Assembly (NCBI GenBank): GCA_041650805.1
Contig: JBAZKM010000001.1
Location: 193,501 to 257,500 of the forward strand
Length of the DNA: 64,000 nt
Direction of reading: 5' to 3'
Origin: Candidatus Omnitrophota bacterium
GTDB taxonomy: Bacteria > Omnitrophota > Gorgyraeia > 2-01-FULL-45-10
Shown: in pieces, positions 51,640 through 59,404 of the stretch
How the letters are laid out: every line of letters begins with the position of its first letter
How positions within the stretch are numbered: the first letter of the stretch is position 1
The notes under the pieces: generated by a model
Database searches by the model: none
What the model saw: the letters and a program-made list of their open reading frames with translations, nothing else
What the model was told of the DNA's origin: nothing
Position numbers and translations under genes: made by a program

Positions 51640-52847
51640 CTTTCTCCTTTTATGAACATCTCGGTCAATGCCGCGCCGCTCTTGATCTTAACCTTGCCGA
51701 GCTCCGCATTCTTCTCGCTGAAGGAGTCAAAACCGTTATGGTCCACGCCTTTCCCGGCCATTACGAAAGGCGCCGGATCGGAGACATGCGTCTTCACGGA
51801 GACCGGCGTTGCGTGATCCGACAGGACCATGATCCTGTGATCGCCGGCATCTTTCAGATAACCCCACAGGGCCCCCACAACGAACTTATCAAAATTCTCT
51901 ATAGCGGCGATCTTCGCCCTCATGTCGCCGTTATGGCCTGCCTCATCGGGGGCCTCCACATGCACAAAGATGAAGTCCTTCTTCTTGAGCGACTCGACCG
52001 CGTATGTCCCCTTGCCTTCATAGTTTGTATCATAGTACCCGGTCACCCCGGGTACCGCGATCGGCTCAAGCCCCACGAGCTTTCCTATGCCGTTAACGAG
52101 GTCCACCGCGGATATTATGGCGCCCTCCAGGCCGAACATCCCTTTGAAGCTGGGCATATTCGGATTGGTGCCCTGTCCCCAGAGCCATATCATATTAGCC
52201 GGGTTCTCTTTCAGGTCCACCCTCACCCTGTTTATCTCATGAGCGTTAAGGATATCCGTGGACCTGCCCATCAGATCCAGTAATATCTCCGCCCCTTTCC
52301 CGTGCGGGAGGTTCCTCGATATGCCCTTGCCGCTTATGTCGTGAGGCGGGACGCATTCCGTCCTGAGCAGATCGTCCAGCTCGCCCTGCGACCTTGTCTT
52401 TATCACCGCGAGGTTCCGGTAACTCTTGCCGTGGTAGAAACGTATCCTGTCGGTGCCCAATTTATCATTTATATACTCCATCAATATCGCGGATTCCTTG
52501 TCGGTGATATGGCCGGCGCTGTAGTCGGCCATCGTGTCGTTGTGTACGGTGACCAGGTTGCACCTGAATGCAACCTCGTTGCTCCCGATCTCTACGCCGA
52601 TATTCGCGGCCTCGAGAGGCCCCCTGCCCGTATAATACGTCTTCGGGTCATACCCCAGTATGGCGAGGTTCGCTACGTCGCTGGCGGGTTTCATGCCGCG
52701 CGGGACCGTCTTCACGAACCCTATCATCCCGGCCTTTGTTATCTCGGCGATGTTCGGTATCTTTGCGACCTCCAGAGGGGTCCTGCCGTCCAGCTCCGCG
52801 ATCGGCCGGTCGCTCATCCCGTCACCTACAAGTATCGCATACTTCAT
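51624..52847 (-). CDS. Proposed homoserine kinase (cofactor-independent phosphoglycerate mutase family)
   Basis: 407 residues of the alkaline-phosphatase/iPGM superfamily, archaeal ApgM type: LVGDGMSDRPI (N-terminal metal site), RNLAVI, HVEAPDEAGHNGDMRAKIAAIENFDKFV and HRIMVLSDHATPV with metal ligands. Members found between threonine genes (TIGR02535) have been proposed to be homoserine kinases. Here it sits between lysC and thrC-hom, and no classical thrB is in the window. Plain phosphoglycerate mutase remains possible. Confidence 0.82.
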   Translation of the reverse strand: MKYAILVGDGMSDRPIAELDGRTPLEVAKIPNIAEITKAGMIGFVKTVPRGMKPASDVANLAILGYDPKTYYTGRGPLEAANIGVEIGSNEVAFRCNLVTVHNDTMADYSAGHITDKESAILMEYINDKLGTDRIRFYHGKSYRNLAVIKTRSQGELDDLLRTECVPPHDISGKGISRNLPHGKGAEILLDLMGRSTDILNAHEINRVRVDLKENPANMIWLWGQGTNPNMPSFKGMFGLEGAIISAVDLVNGIGKLVGLEPIAVPGVTGYYDTNYEGKGTYAVESLKKKDFIFVHVEAPDEAGHNGDMRAKIAAIENFDKFVVGALWGYLKDAGDHRIMVLSDHATPVSVKTHVSDPAPFVMAGKGVDHNGFDSFSEKNAELGKVKIKSGAALTEMFIKGERCQKA

Positions 52848-53920
52848 AACTTCAGTTCCCTTACGATCACGTTGAAGTCGGCCTTGACGATACGCGGCTT
52901 CTCGACGCTCGCGATTGCCCTGTCCGGGTCTTTCAGCCCGTGCCCTGTGAGCACACAGACGATACGTATTCGTCGTTCGTTGTTCGTTGTCCGTTGTTCG
53001 TTGAAGAATCCTTTTTTCGCCAATTTTAAGATCCCCGCTACGCTCGCGGCGCTCGCCGGCTCGACAAATACGCCTTCTTTATCCGCGAGGACCTTATAGG
53101 CCTCAATTATCTCATCATCCGAAACCATATCTATAAGACCGCCGGATTCATCGCGCGCGGCCTCCGCCTGCTTCCAGCTTGCGGGGTTGCCGATCTTTAT
53201 GGCGGTAGCGATCGTCTTCGGCTCCTTTACGGGGTGACCGAGAACTATGGGCGCCGCGCCCTCGGCCTGGAATCCCAGCATCTTCGGCAGCCGTTTCGAA
53301 ATACCTTTTTCCCTGTACTCCTTATACCCCTTCCAATAGGCGGTTATATTGCCGGCATTCCCTACGGGTATCGCATGGTACTCGGGGGCATCACCCAATG
53401 CGTCGCATATCTCGAACGAACCGGTCTTCTGCCCCTCTATGCGGTACGGGTTGATCGAATTGACGAGGGTGATAGGGAACCTCTCCGTTATCTCACGGAC
53501 TATCTTCAGGGCGTCGTCGAAATTGCCCCTGACCGCTATCACGGTAGCGCCGTGTATCATGGCCTGCGACAACTTCCCGAGCGCTATCGATCCTTCGGGG
53601 ATAAGGACTATGCACTTCAACCCGGCCCTTGCCGAATAGCAGGCGGCAGACGCCGAGGTGTTACCGGTCGACGCGCACATGACGGCCTTCGACCCTTCCT
53701 CGAGCGCCTTCGATATCGCCATCGTCATGCCCCTGTCCTTAAAAGAGCCGGTCGGGTTCAGCCCTTCATATTTCAGGTATACCTCGAACCCATCCCCCAC
53801 AAGACCGCTTATATGTGAGGCATGTATCAGGGGGGTATCCCCCTCCTGCAATGTTATGACCGGCGTCTTTTCCGTTACCGGTAAAAACTTCCTGTACTTA
53901 TCGATCAGGCCCCTGTACAT
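52844..53920 (-). CDS. thrC: Threonine synthase with a repeat-encoded insertion
   Basis: 358 residues. PLP-lysine motif NPTGSFKDRGMTMA (about 56-69), STGNTSASAACYSARAG and VGNAGNITAYWKGY identify the short (class II-like) threonine synthases. It converts phosphohomoserine to threonine. Near the C-terminus, between KLAKKGFF and VCVLTGHGLKDPD, a 7-bp repeat at 52968-53003 adds about a dozen residues rich in N, E, Q and R. Start and stop overlap hom and the kinase gene. Confidence 0.95.
   Translation of the reverse strand: MYRGLIDKYRKFLPVTEKTPVITLQEGDTPLIHASHISGLVGDGFEVYLKYEGLNPTGSFKDRGMTMAISKALEEGSKAVMCASTGNTSASAACYSARAGLKCIVLIPEGSIALGKLSQAMIHGATVIAVRGNFDDALKIVREITERFPITLVNSINPYRIEGQKTGSFEICDALGDAPEYHAIPVGNAGNITAYWKGYKEYREKGISKRLPKMLGFQAEGAAPIVLGHPVKEPKTIATAIKIGNPASWKQAEAARDESGGLIDMVSDDEIIEAYKVLADKEGVFVEPASAASVAGILKLAKKGFFNEQRTTNNERRIRIVCVLTGHGLKDPDRAIASVEKPRIVKADFNVIVRELKL
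52968..53003. repeat. 7-bp-period repeat (TTCGTTG type) inserted in frame in thrC
   Basis: Five heptamers such as TTCGTTG and TCCGTTG encode NEQRTTNNERRIR within the C-terminal region of threonine synthase. Confidence 0.85.
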
Positions 53921-55212
53921 ATGTCGCTCTCCATCCGCACCCGTACGGATCTTTTCTTTATGGCGCTCATCCGGTCGATCTCGCGCAAAGCGTCCGTCAT
54001 ATCGCTCTCGCGCGCTTCGTGTGTCATCATGACTATCGGCACGACCTTTGATGCCCGTTTCTCTTTCTGCGTAACGCTCGCTATGCTGATGCCGTGTTTA
54101 CCCAGTATGCCGGATATCCTGGCAAGCACCCCGGGCCTGTCTATCGCGGAGAAGCGTATATAATACCTGGTCCTCACCTCGTCTATCCTGTGTATGCCGC
54201 TGACATCCCTCTTGAAGACCACGCACTTCTCCCTCTTCCTGTGGCAGGAGATACCTCTCGCGATCGCGACTATATCGCTGGCCACCGCGCTCGAGGTCGG
54301 GTGCGGTCCGGCGCCTTCGCCGAAGAAGAAGTTCTCCCCGACAAGGTCCCCGTCCACAAGTATGCCGTTATATACACCGTTGACGTTCGCAAGCAGGTGG
54401 CCGGCCGGTATAAGCGTAGGATGGACGCGCAGCTCGATAAGGTCTCCGCACCGTTTGGCGATCGCAAGAAGTTTTATCGAGTACCCCAGCTCCCGGGCAT
54501 ATTGTATATCGCTCACTTCGATATCCGTGATCCCTTCGGTATAGATATCGGCCGGACGCGCCGGGATACCGAATCCTAGGAGCGCAAGCACCGCAAGTTT
54601 ATGGCAGGAGTCGCCCCCGCTTATGTCGAGATACGGATCGCGCTCGGCGTAACCCTTCTCCTGCGCGATCAGGAGCGCCTCTTTGAAGCTGTGCCCGCCC
54701 TCCGCCATCTCCGATAATATGAAATTACTCGTCCCGTTTATGATGCCGTATATCAGATTTATCCTGTTTGCGACAAATCCTTCCCTTAAAGCCCTTATGA
54801 TAGGGATGCCTCCGCCTACGCTCGCCTCAAATCCCACACAAAGCCCCAGCGAGTTGGCGAGGTTGAATATCTCGTATCCCGATTCGGAGAGGAGCGCCTT
54901 ATTGGCCGTGACCACGTGCTTCCCCTGCCTGAGCGCCTCAAGGATTATCTCTTTGGCAGGCCTCATGCCGCCGATCAGTTCCACGACTATCGATATATCC
55001 GGGTCATAGAGGACCTTGCCGATGGACTTTGTCAGTATCTTGCGGCTGACCTTTACGGGCCTTCTGGATCTGAGGTCCTTGTCGCAGATCCTGGCTATCT
55101 CTATATCGACGCCTGCCTTCTCGCGCAGGTATGCCCGTTTCGAAGAGAGCGTCCTGACGAGCCCGCTGCCTATCGTCCCGAACCCTATGATGCCTATCTT
55201 TATCTTTTTCAT
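53905..55212 (-). CDS. hom: Homoserine dehydrogenase
   Basis: 435 residues from the ATG at 55212. A longer frame upstream runs into tRNA-Pro and is rejected. NAD-binding IGIIGFGTIGSGLVRTL, the central VVELIGGMRPAKEIILEAL and GIINGTSNFILSEMAEGG, and a C-terminal ACT domain (YYIRFSAIDRPGVLARISGILGKHGISIASVTQ). It reduces aspartate semialdehyde to homoserine. First gene of the threonine/lysine run; no clear promoter recognised. Confidence 0.96.
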   Translation of the reverse strand: MKKIKIGIIGFGTIGSGLVRTLSSKRAYLREKAGVDIEIARICDKDLRSRRPVKVSRKILTKSIGKVLYDPDISIVVELIGGMRPAKEIILEALRQGKHVVTANKALLSESGYEIFNLANSLGLCVGFEASVGGGIPIIRALREGFVANRINLIYGIINGTSNFILSEMAEGGHSFKEALLIAQEKGYAERDPYLDISGGDSCHKLAVLALLGFGIPARPADIYTEGITDIEVSDIQYARELGYSIKLLAIAKRCGDLIELRVHPTLIPAGHLLANVNGVYNGILVDGDLVGENFFFGEGAGPHPTSSAVASDIVAIARGISCHRKREKCVVFKRDVSGIHRIDEVRTRYYIRFSAIDRPGVLARISGILGKHGISIASVTQKEKRASKVVPIVMMTHEARESDMTDALREIDRMSAIKKRSVRVRMESDICTGA

Positions 55213-55247
55213 ATCATCGCCTTTTTGTGATCTCTGCGAGGCAGGAA

Positions 55248-55325
55248 TGGTCGGGGCGGGCGGATTTGAACCGCCGACCCCTTGCACCCCAAGCAAGTGC
55301 TCTAGCCGGGCTGAGCCACGCCCCG
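55248..55325 (-). tRNA. tRNA-Pro (anticodon GGG)
   Basis: Complete cloverleaf: acceptor CGGGGCG/CGCCCCG, D arm GCTC/GAGC, anticodon arm CTTGC/GCAAG with loop TTGGGGT (anticodon GGG), T arm GGCGG/CCGCC, discriminator A and encoded CCA. It lies 35 bp before hom, on the same strand. Confidence 0.96.
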
Positions 55326-55347
55326 ATCCTAAACCTTCCTCGCCTTT

Positions 55348-55390
55348 CCTCCCAACTCCTAACTCCTAACTCCCAACTCCCAACTAACAA
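55348..55390. repeat. 7-bp-period repeat (AACTCCC type), tandem
   Basis: Six near-perfect heptamers AACTCCC/AACTCCT between tRNA-Pro and gpsA. The gpsA stop codon TAG lies in the first unit. Confidence 0.88.
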
Positions 55391-56391
55391 TCCCCTTCCC
55401 CTTTAGGCGGCCTCGTCATCAGATCCCGGACGGCGATCTTAGGGTCTTTATTATCATAGAGGACCTTGTATATCTCCGAAACTATTGGCATTTCGACTTT
55501 ATATTTTTTAGAAAGCTCAAATCCCGATCTCGCGGTGGCCACCCCTTCTATGACCATCTCCGTCTCTTTCAGGACCTCGCTGAGCCTTTTACCCTTCCCT
55601 ATCTCCTCGCCGAGCCACCTGTTACGGCTGTACTGGCTGACGCATGTGGTCATCAGGTCGCCCAGCCCGCTCAAGCCGTAGAACGTCTCGCGCTTTGCCC
55701 CCATCGCCGTGCCCAACCGGACGATCTCTGCCAGACCTCGTGTCAGGAGCGCCGCCTTGGAATTTGTGCCGAAACCCATGGCATCCGCCGCGCCCGCCGC
55801 AATGGCTATGATATTTTTTATAGAGCCGCCCAGCTCTACTCCTATCACATCGCCGGAGGTGTAGACCCTGAACCGCTCGGTCATGAAGATATCCTGCACC
55901 TCTTTTGCCAGGGCCGTTTCGCGGGAAGACGCCACGATGGTCGTCGGTATGCCGTTCGCCACCTCCAGGGCTATCGTCGGCCCCGAAAGGACCGCGAGAG
56001 GGACGCCGCCGAGGACATCTTCTATGACCTCTGACATGCGCTTTAATGTCTTATTCTCTATACCCTTGGTCACGCTGACAAATGCCTTGCCCGACATGCC
56101 GTTCATCTTGAGCATGGTCAGGACCCCGCGCATGAACTGGGACGGCACTGCCAGTATTACCATATCCTTATCCCTCAGCGCTTCGCCGAGCGAGGCGGTG
56201 ATATGCACTTCGGGGACGATCCTGATGCCCGGGAGGAACTTTACGTTCTCCCGCTTCTCTTTCAGTATTTCGACGTATTCGGGGAAGGCCCCCCAAAGGC
56301 TCACTTCGCAGCCCTTCCGGCAGAGGAGCACCGCAAGCGTCGTCCCCCAACCGCCGTCACCCACTATGCAGACACGTTTATGTATGTCCAT
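55384..56391 (-). CDS. gpsA: Glycerol-3-phosphate dehydrogenase [NAD(P)+]
   Basis: 335 residues. NAD-binding VCIVGDGGWGTTLAVLL (8-24), KGIENKTLKRMSEVI, the substrate motif ELGGSIKNIIAIAAGAADAMGFGTNSKAALLTRGLAEI and GLSGLGDLMTTCVSQYSRN. It makes sn-glycerol-3-phosphate for phospholipids. Its stop codon lies in a 7-bp repeat. A promoter is at 56424-56453. Confidence 0.96.
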   Translation of the reverse strand: MDIHKRVCIVGDGGWGTTLAVLLCRKGCEVSLWGAFPEYVEILKEKRENVKFLPGIRIVPEVHITASLGEALRDKDMVILAVPSQFMRGVLTMLKMNGMSGKAFVSVTKGIENKTLKRMSEVIEDVLGGVPLAVLSGPTIALEVANGIPTTIVASSRETALAKEVQDIFMTERFRVYTSGDVIGVELGGSIKNIIAIAAGAADAMGFGTNSKAALLTRGLAEIVRLGTAMGAKRETFYGLSGLGDLMTTCVSQYSRNRWLGEEIGKGKRLSEVLKETEMVIEGVATARSGFELSKKYKVEMPIVSEIYKVLYDNKDPKIAVRDLMTRPPKGEGDC

Positions 56392-56423
56392 ATATGATAT
56401 AATTTTAGTAAATAATTCTAATT

Positions 56424-56453
56424 AATATAACATAAGGGGCCGGCTTTCGTCAA
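56424..56453 (-). promoter_or_regulatory. Sigma-70-type promoter of gpsA
   Basis: TTGACG, an 18-bp spacer and TATATT on the minus strand, 32 bp before the ATG. Confidence 0.6.
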
Positions 56454-56458
56454 TTCCC

Positions 56459-56722
56459 TTATTTATACTTCACCTTCATCGCGAGTATATATATGCTCAG
56501 GATGAAGGCAATGGCATTCGCCGTGATTATGGGGACGCTCATCGTCATCAGGCCGTAGCATAACCAGAGCAATACTCCGCAGGAGAATATGGCATACATC
56601 GGCAGGGAGAGGTCATGCGTACGTTTGGTGCGGTGTATCCTGACTACCTGCGGGAGGAAAGAGACCGTCGTGCAAAAGGCGGCTATAGAGCCTATCAGAT
56701 TTATCATCTCCTTTTCCGCCAT
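56459..56722 (-). CDS. SemiSWEET-type (MtN3/PQ-loop) transporter
   Basis: 87 residues from the ATG at 56722 (a GTG three bases upstream is possible). Three membrane helices; FLPQVVRIHRTKRTHDLSLPMYAIFSCGVLLWLCYG carries the PQ motif and the conserved triple-helix pattern. Such half-transporters dimerise and move sugars down a gradient. The start overlaps the rluB stop by one base (TGATG), suggesting coupled translation. Confidence 0.9.
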   Translation of the reverse strand: MAEKEMINLIGSIAAFCTTVSFLPQVVRIHRTKRTHDLSLPMYAIFSCGVLLWLCYGLMTMSVPIITANAIAFILSIYILAMKVKYK

Positions 56723-57438
56723 CACTTTGACACCCCCTTTCCCAGTGTCAGGTCATAGACGGTTTCCCTGTCCAGCTCTCTGAACTTTCCCTCACCGAGG
56801 GCGTCCAATTTCAGACCGCCTATCCTCACCCTCCTGAGGTCTATCACATTCAATCCCAGCTTTTTAAAGATGCGCCTCAGGTGGCGTTTCTTTCCTTCGG
56901 CCGCGATCACTTCCAGCTCTGTCACGCCGCCCGCTGATCTCACTATTTTGCACGAACGCACGTTCAGCACATCGCCTTTGTCCGCGATACCGCGCCTCAC
57001 CTGCTCGAGCTGGTCCTCTGTGACAGCGGAATCAACGGAGACCGCGTACTCTTTTTCGATCTCGAACCTGGGATGGGTCAACCGGTGGCAGAGGTCCCCG
57101 TCCGTCGTCAGGAGGATGAGGCCCCGGGAATCTTTGTCGAGCCGGCCGACCGGATAGATGCGGCCGTATCTTTTCGGTATCATATCGATGATCTTACGGG
57201 AAGCGAACCTGTCTTCGAGCGTTACGGTGACGCCTTTCGGCTTATTGAAGGCCAGATATGCCTCTCTCTGCGAACCGACATCCTTGCCGTCGACCGTCAC
57301 ATGCGCGTCTTCTTTTACTTCGTGCCACGGTTCGCGCACCACCCGGCCTCCGACGCACACCCTTCCCTCTTTTATATACGCGACCGCTTTTCTCCTGGCG
57401 CAGAGACCCGCTTTAGCTATGAAGGCGTTCAGACGCAT
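56722..57438 (-). CDS. rluB: Ribosomal large-subunit pseudouridine synthase B-like
   Basis: 238 residues. N-terminal S4 domain (MRLNAFIAKAGLCARRKAVAYIKEGRVCVGGRVV), catalytic Asp in YPVGRLDKDSRGLILLTTDGDL (about 96-117) and GKKRHLRRIFKKLGL near the end. It belongs to the RsuA/RluB/RluE/RluF family; RluB (23S position 2605) is the most likely member, but the exact target cannot be proven. Confidence 0.9.
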   Translation of the reverse strand: MRLNAFIAKAGLCARRKAVAYIKEGRVCVGGRVVREPWHEVKEDAHVTVDGKDVGSQREAYLAFNKPKGVTVTLEDRFASRKIIDMIPKRYGRIYPVGRLDKDSRGLILLTTDGDLCHRLTHPRFEIEKEYAVSVDSAVTEDQLEQVRRGIADKGDVLNVRSCKIVRSAGGVTELEVIAAEGKKRHLRRIFKKLGLNVIDLRRVRIGGLKLDALGEGKFRELDRETVYDLTLGKGVSK

Positions 57439-57484
57439 GGCACTTCAGCCGGTCCCGTCGCCGGCGCCGGACCCGCCCCGTTCC

Positions 57485-57640
57485 TCACTGCCTCTTTCCC
57501 TTCCGCCGCGCGGCCTTCACCATGCGGGCGTAGGCCTGGTCGGGGCTCCTGCCTTCCGTAATGTTATTGGCGAATATCGCCGCATAACCCCTGCGATTTC
57601 TTATTTTGAAGATCCTGACCTTGCTCCTTTTAAGTTCCAT
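57485..57640 (-). CDS. 51-residue basic protein, unknown function
   Basis: ATG at 57640 with AAGGAGAAGAG upstream, stop TGA at 57485-57487. The sequence MELKRSKVRIFKIRNRRGYA continues AAIFANNITEGRSPDQAYARM and ends in basic residues KAARRKGKRQ. It is strongly basic and would bind nucleic acid. It lies 9 bp after the EF-Tu domain II-like gene and 46 bp before rluB, so probably co-expressed. No family recognised; the good ribosome site and smooth fit between neighbours make it likely a real gene. Confidence 0.75.
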   Translation of the reverse strand: MELKRSKVRIFKIRNRRGYAAIFANNITEGRSPDQAYARMVKAARRKGKRQ

Positions 57641-57649
57641 CTCTTCTCC

Positions 57650-57898
57650 TTATGTGACTTTATATACCCTGTCGCCCTCGTGGACCTTCTGCGAAACTTT
57701 TATCCCCGCGCTCTCTCCCGCCTTCGCCTCGGTCACGACCACGTGCTCTATCTGCATAGAAGAGACATCCTCAAAAAAGTCGGCCGTCTGGCCTTTGATA
57801 TGCACCCTGTCCCCTATCTTAAGCCCGTCACTGAGCGCGATTATACCGACCCCCACTTTACCGAAATAATGCGCGACCTTCCCTATCTCCTTTTCCAT
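57650..57898 (-). CDS. EF-Tu domain II-like protein
   Basis: 82 residues forming one beta-barrel as in domain II of translation factors: EIGKVAHYFGKVGVGIIALSD, LKIGDRVHIKGQTADF, VHEGDRVYKV. It resembles the C-terminal part of the protein at 10540-10950. Without a GTPase domain it cannot be a factor itself; function unknown. AAGGAGGCGGC precedes the start. Confidence 0.85.
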   Translation of the reverse strand: MEKEIGKVAHYFGKVGVGIIALSDGLKIGDRVHIKGQTADFFEDVSSMQIEHVVVTEAKAGESAGIKVSQKVHEGDRVYKVT

Positions 57899-57919
57899 AC
57901 GCCGCCTCCTTTTTAAAGT

Positions 57920-58468
57920 TCATTCCGCCATGACCCGCGTCACCTCATCGAACGTCTCATGCGGATCGTAGTAACCTATATTGCCGCTGCCCAGCATCAT
58001 GTACATCGCCGCGTTGACATACGGGTTGACGGTATCATCGTCCCTGTATATCCTCATGACGAGCTTGCCGGATTCGCTGTAGAACTTCCTCTCGATAGGT
58101 TTCCCGAATTCATCATACGATACCTGCAGCATGACCTGCGAGCCGCTGTAACGCCATCTCATAGCCGCCCATCCGTCTATCCCCGGCTTCAGCCGGCCGT
58201 TCGAATCGTACAGGGCCTCTTCCAGCATATTGCCGCGCTCGTCAAACTTTTCCACCCGTTCGATGGAGCCGCCGATCCCGCAGTATACCTTAGCTTTCAT
58301 CTTGCCCGTCTGGGCGCTGTAGATCGTACACTGCCTGACCTTCCCGTTGTCCCAATACAGGAACTCCTTGAGGCTCTTCACCTCCCCGTCCGCATATGCG
58401 CTGCCAAGCAGGCAACTGCCCCATAAAAGGACCGCCGCTACGGATACGACGTGCTTTTTCATGATCAT
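57920..58468 (-). CDS. Exported protein with MORN/YwqK-like repeats
   Basis: 182 residues (ATG at 58468; a second ATG six bases on is equally likely). Signal peptide about 1-26 (ending AYA). Repeats of about 20 residues of the type (Y/F)DxxGxxxE (KFDERGNMLEEALYDSNGRL; SYDEFGKPIERKFYSESGKLV) match the YwqK/MORN-variant motif often seen in surface or antitoxin-like proteins. The RKYDESG tails of the two glycine-zipper proteins resemble one such repeat. Function unknown. Confidence 0.75.
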   Translation of the reverse strand: MIMKKHVVSVAAVLLWGSCLLGSAYADGEVKSLKEFLYWDNGKVRQCTIYSAQTGKMKAKVYCGIGGSIERVEKFDERGNMLEEALYDSNGRLKPGIDGWAAMRWRYSGSQVMLQVSYDEFGKPIERKFYSESGKLVMRIYRDDDTVNPYVNAAMYMMLGSGNIGYYDPHETFDEVTRVMAE

Positions 58469-58471
58469 GAG

Positions 58472-59404
58472 TTACTCTATCCCTATGGTGCTCTCTATTA
58501 TATAACCCGGCCTCTGTTTCAGCTCGCGGTATATGCGGCCGATATAGAGGCCCTGTACACCGATAGCGCATAAGATAACACCCGACAGAAAGAATATGGC
58601 CGCCGCAGTAAGACCCGGCCTGTCAAAACCGGACGCGCCGATAAGCGCGGTCAGCGCGGCCCATGCAAAATAGACGAAGACCGCTGTCATTACGAGGATG
58701 CCCGACAAAAGCGACAGATAGAGAGGGGTTTCGGAAAAAGATGTGAGGCCCCGTACGAACATCTCGGCCGGGCCGATGCTCTTTATCAAAGGGAAGTGCC
58801 CTCTTCCGGCGAGGCGGGGAGCGCGCTTATAATATACCTTATCCTGCTTAAAACCGACCCATACAGCCAATCCTCTCATATACGGGTCGTCTTCATTTAC
58901 CCGGGTTATCGCGTCGATGGCCCGGCGGGAAAGCAGCTTGAAGTCACCTGCGTCTTCCGGTATCTTCAGGCCGGCAAAGAGATTGATCACCCTGTAGGCT
59001 ATATTGGCGAGCCATATCTTTGATGCCCTCTCCCCCTCCCTGGCCGTCCTGATGGTATGTACGACGTCGGCCCCTTCTCTCCATTTCGCGAGAAGCGACG
59101 GGATCACCTCCGGAGGGTCCTGCAGGTCCGCATCCATATAGATAGCGGCATCCCCTTTTGAATTACGCAGACCTGCCATCAGGCAGGGGCCCACGCCGAA
59201 CCTCCTGGACATGTTTATGATCTTGATATTTTTATTCCCGGCATGAAACCCCTTGAGCACCTCGAGAGAACCGTCCGAAGAAGAGTCATTCACAAAGACC
59301 ATCTCATACTCCGTTTTAAGCGGTCCCAGGACGGCGAGTACGCGTTCTATGAGTTTGGGGATGACATCCTCTTCGTTCCGAAAAGAAAATATTATTGATA
59401 TCAA
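58472..59404 (-). CDS. Polyprenyl-phosphate-type glycosyltransferase family 2
   Basis: 310 residues from a TTG start with GGAGG upstream. GT-A domain: ISIIFSFRNEEDVIPKLIERV, VNDSSSDGSLEVLKGF and the metal motif YMDADLQDPPEVIP (about 91-104). Two C-terminal membrane helices (about 231-254 and 268-292) anchor it, as in ArnC/DPM1-like enzymes that load a sugar onto a lipid carrier. It overlaps the next membrane protein gene by four bases; the two probably work together. Confidence 0.9.
   Translation of the reverse strand: MISIIFSFRNEEDVIPKLIERVLAVLGPLKTEYEMVFVNDSSSDGSLEVLKGFHAGNKNIKIINMSRRFGVGPCLMAGLRNSKGDAAIYMDADLQDPPEVIPSLLAKWREGADVVHTIRTAREGERASKIWLANIAYRVINLFAGLKIPEDAGDFKLLSRRAIDAITRVNEDDPYMRGLAVWVGFKQDKVYYKRAPRLAGRGHFPLIKSIGPAEMFVRGLTSFSETPLYLSLLSGILVMTAVFVYFAWAALTALIGASGFDRPGLTAAAIFFLSGVILCAIGVQGLYIGRIYRELKQRPGYIIESTIGIE

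Noticed and set aside
55213..55296. N-terminal extension of homoserine dehydrogenase by 28 residues
   Set aside because: The extension reads into tRNA-Pro and lacks family similarity; the ATG at 55212 gives the standard N-terminus.
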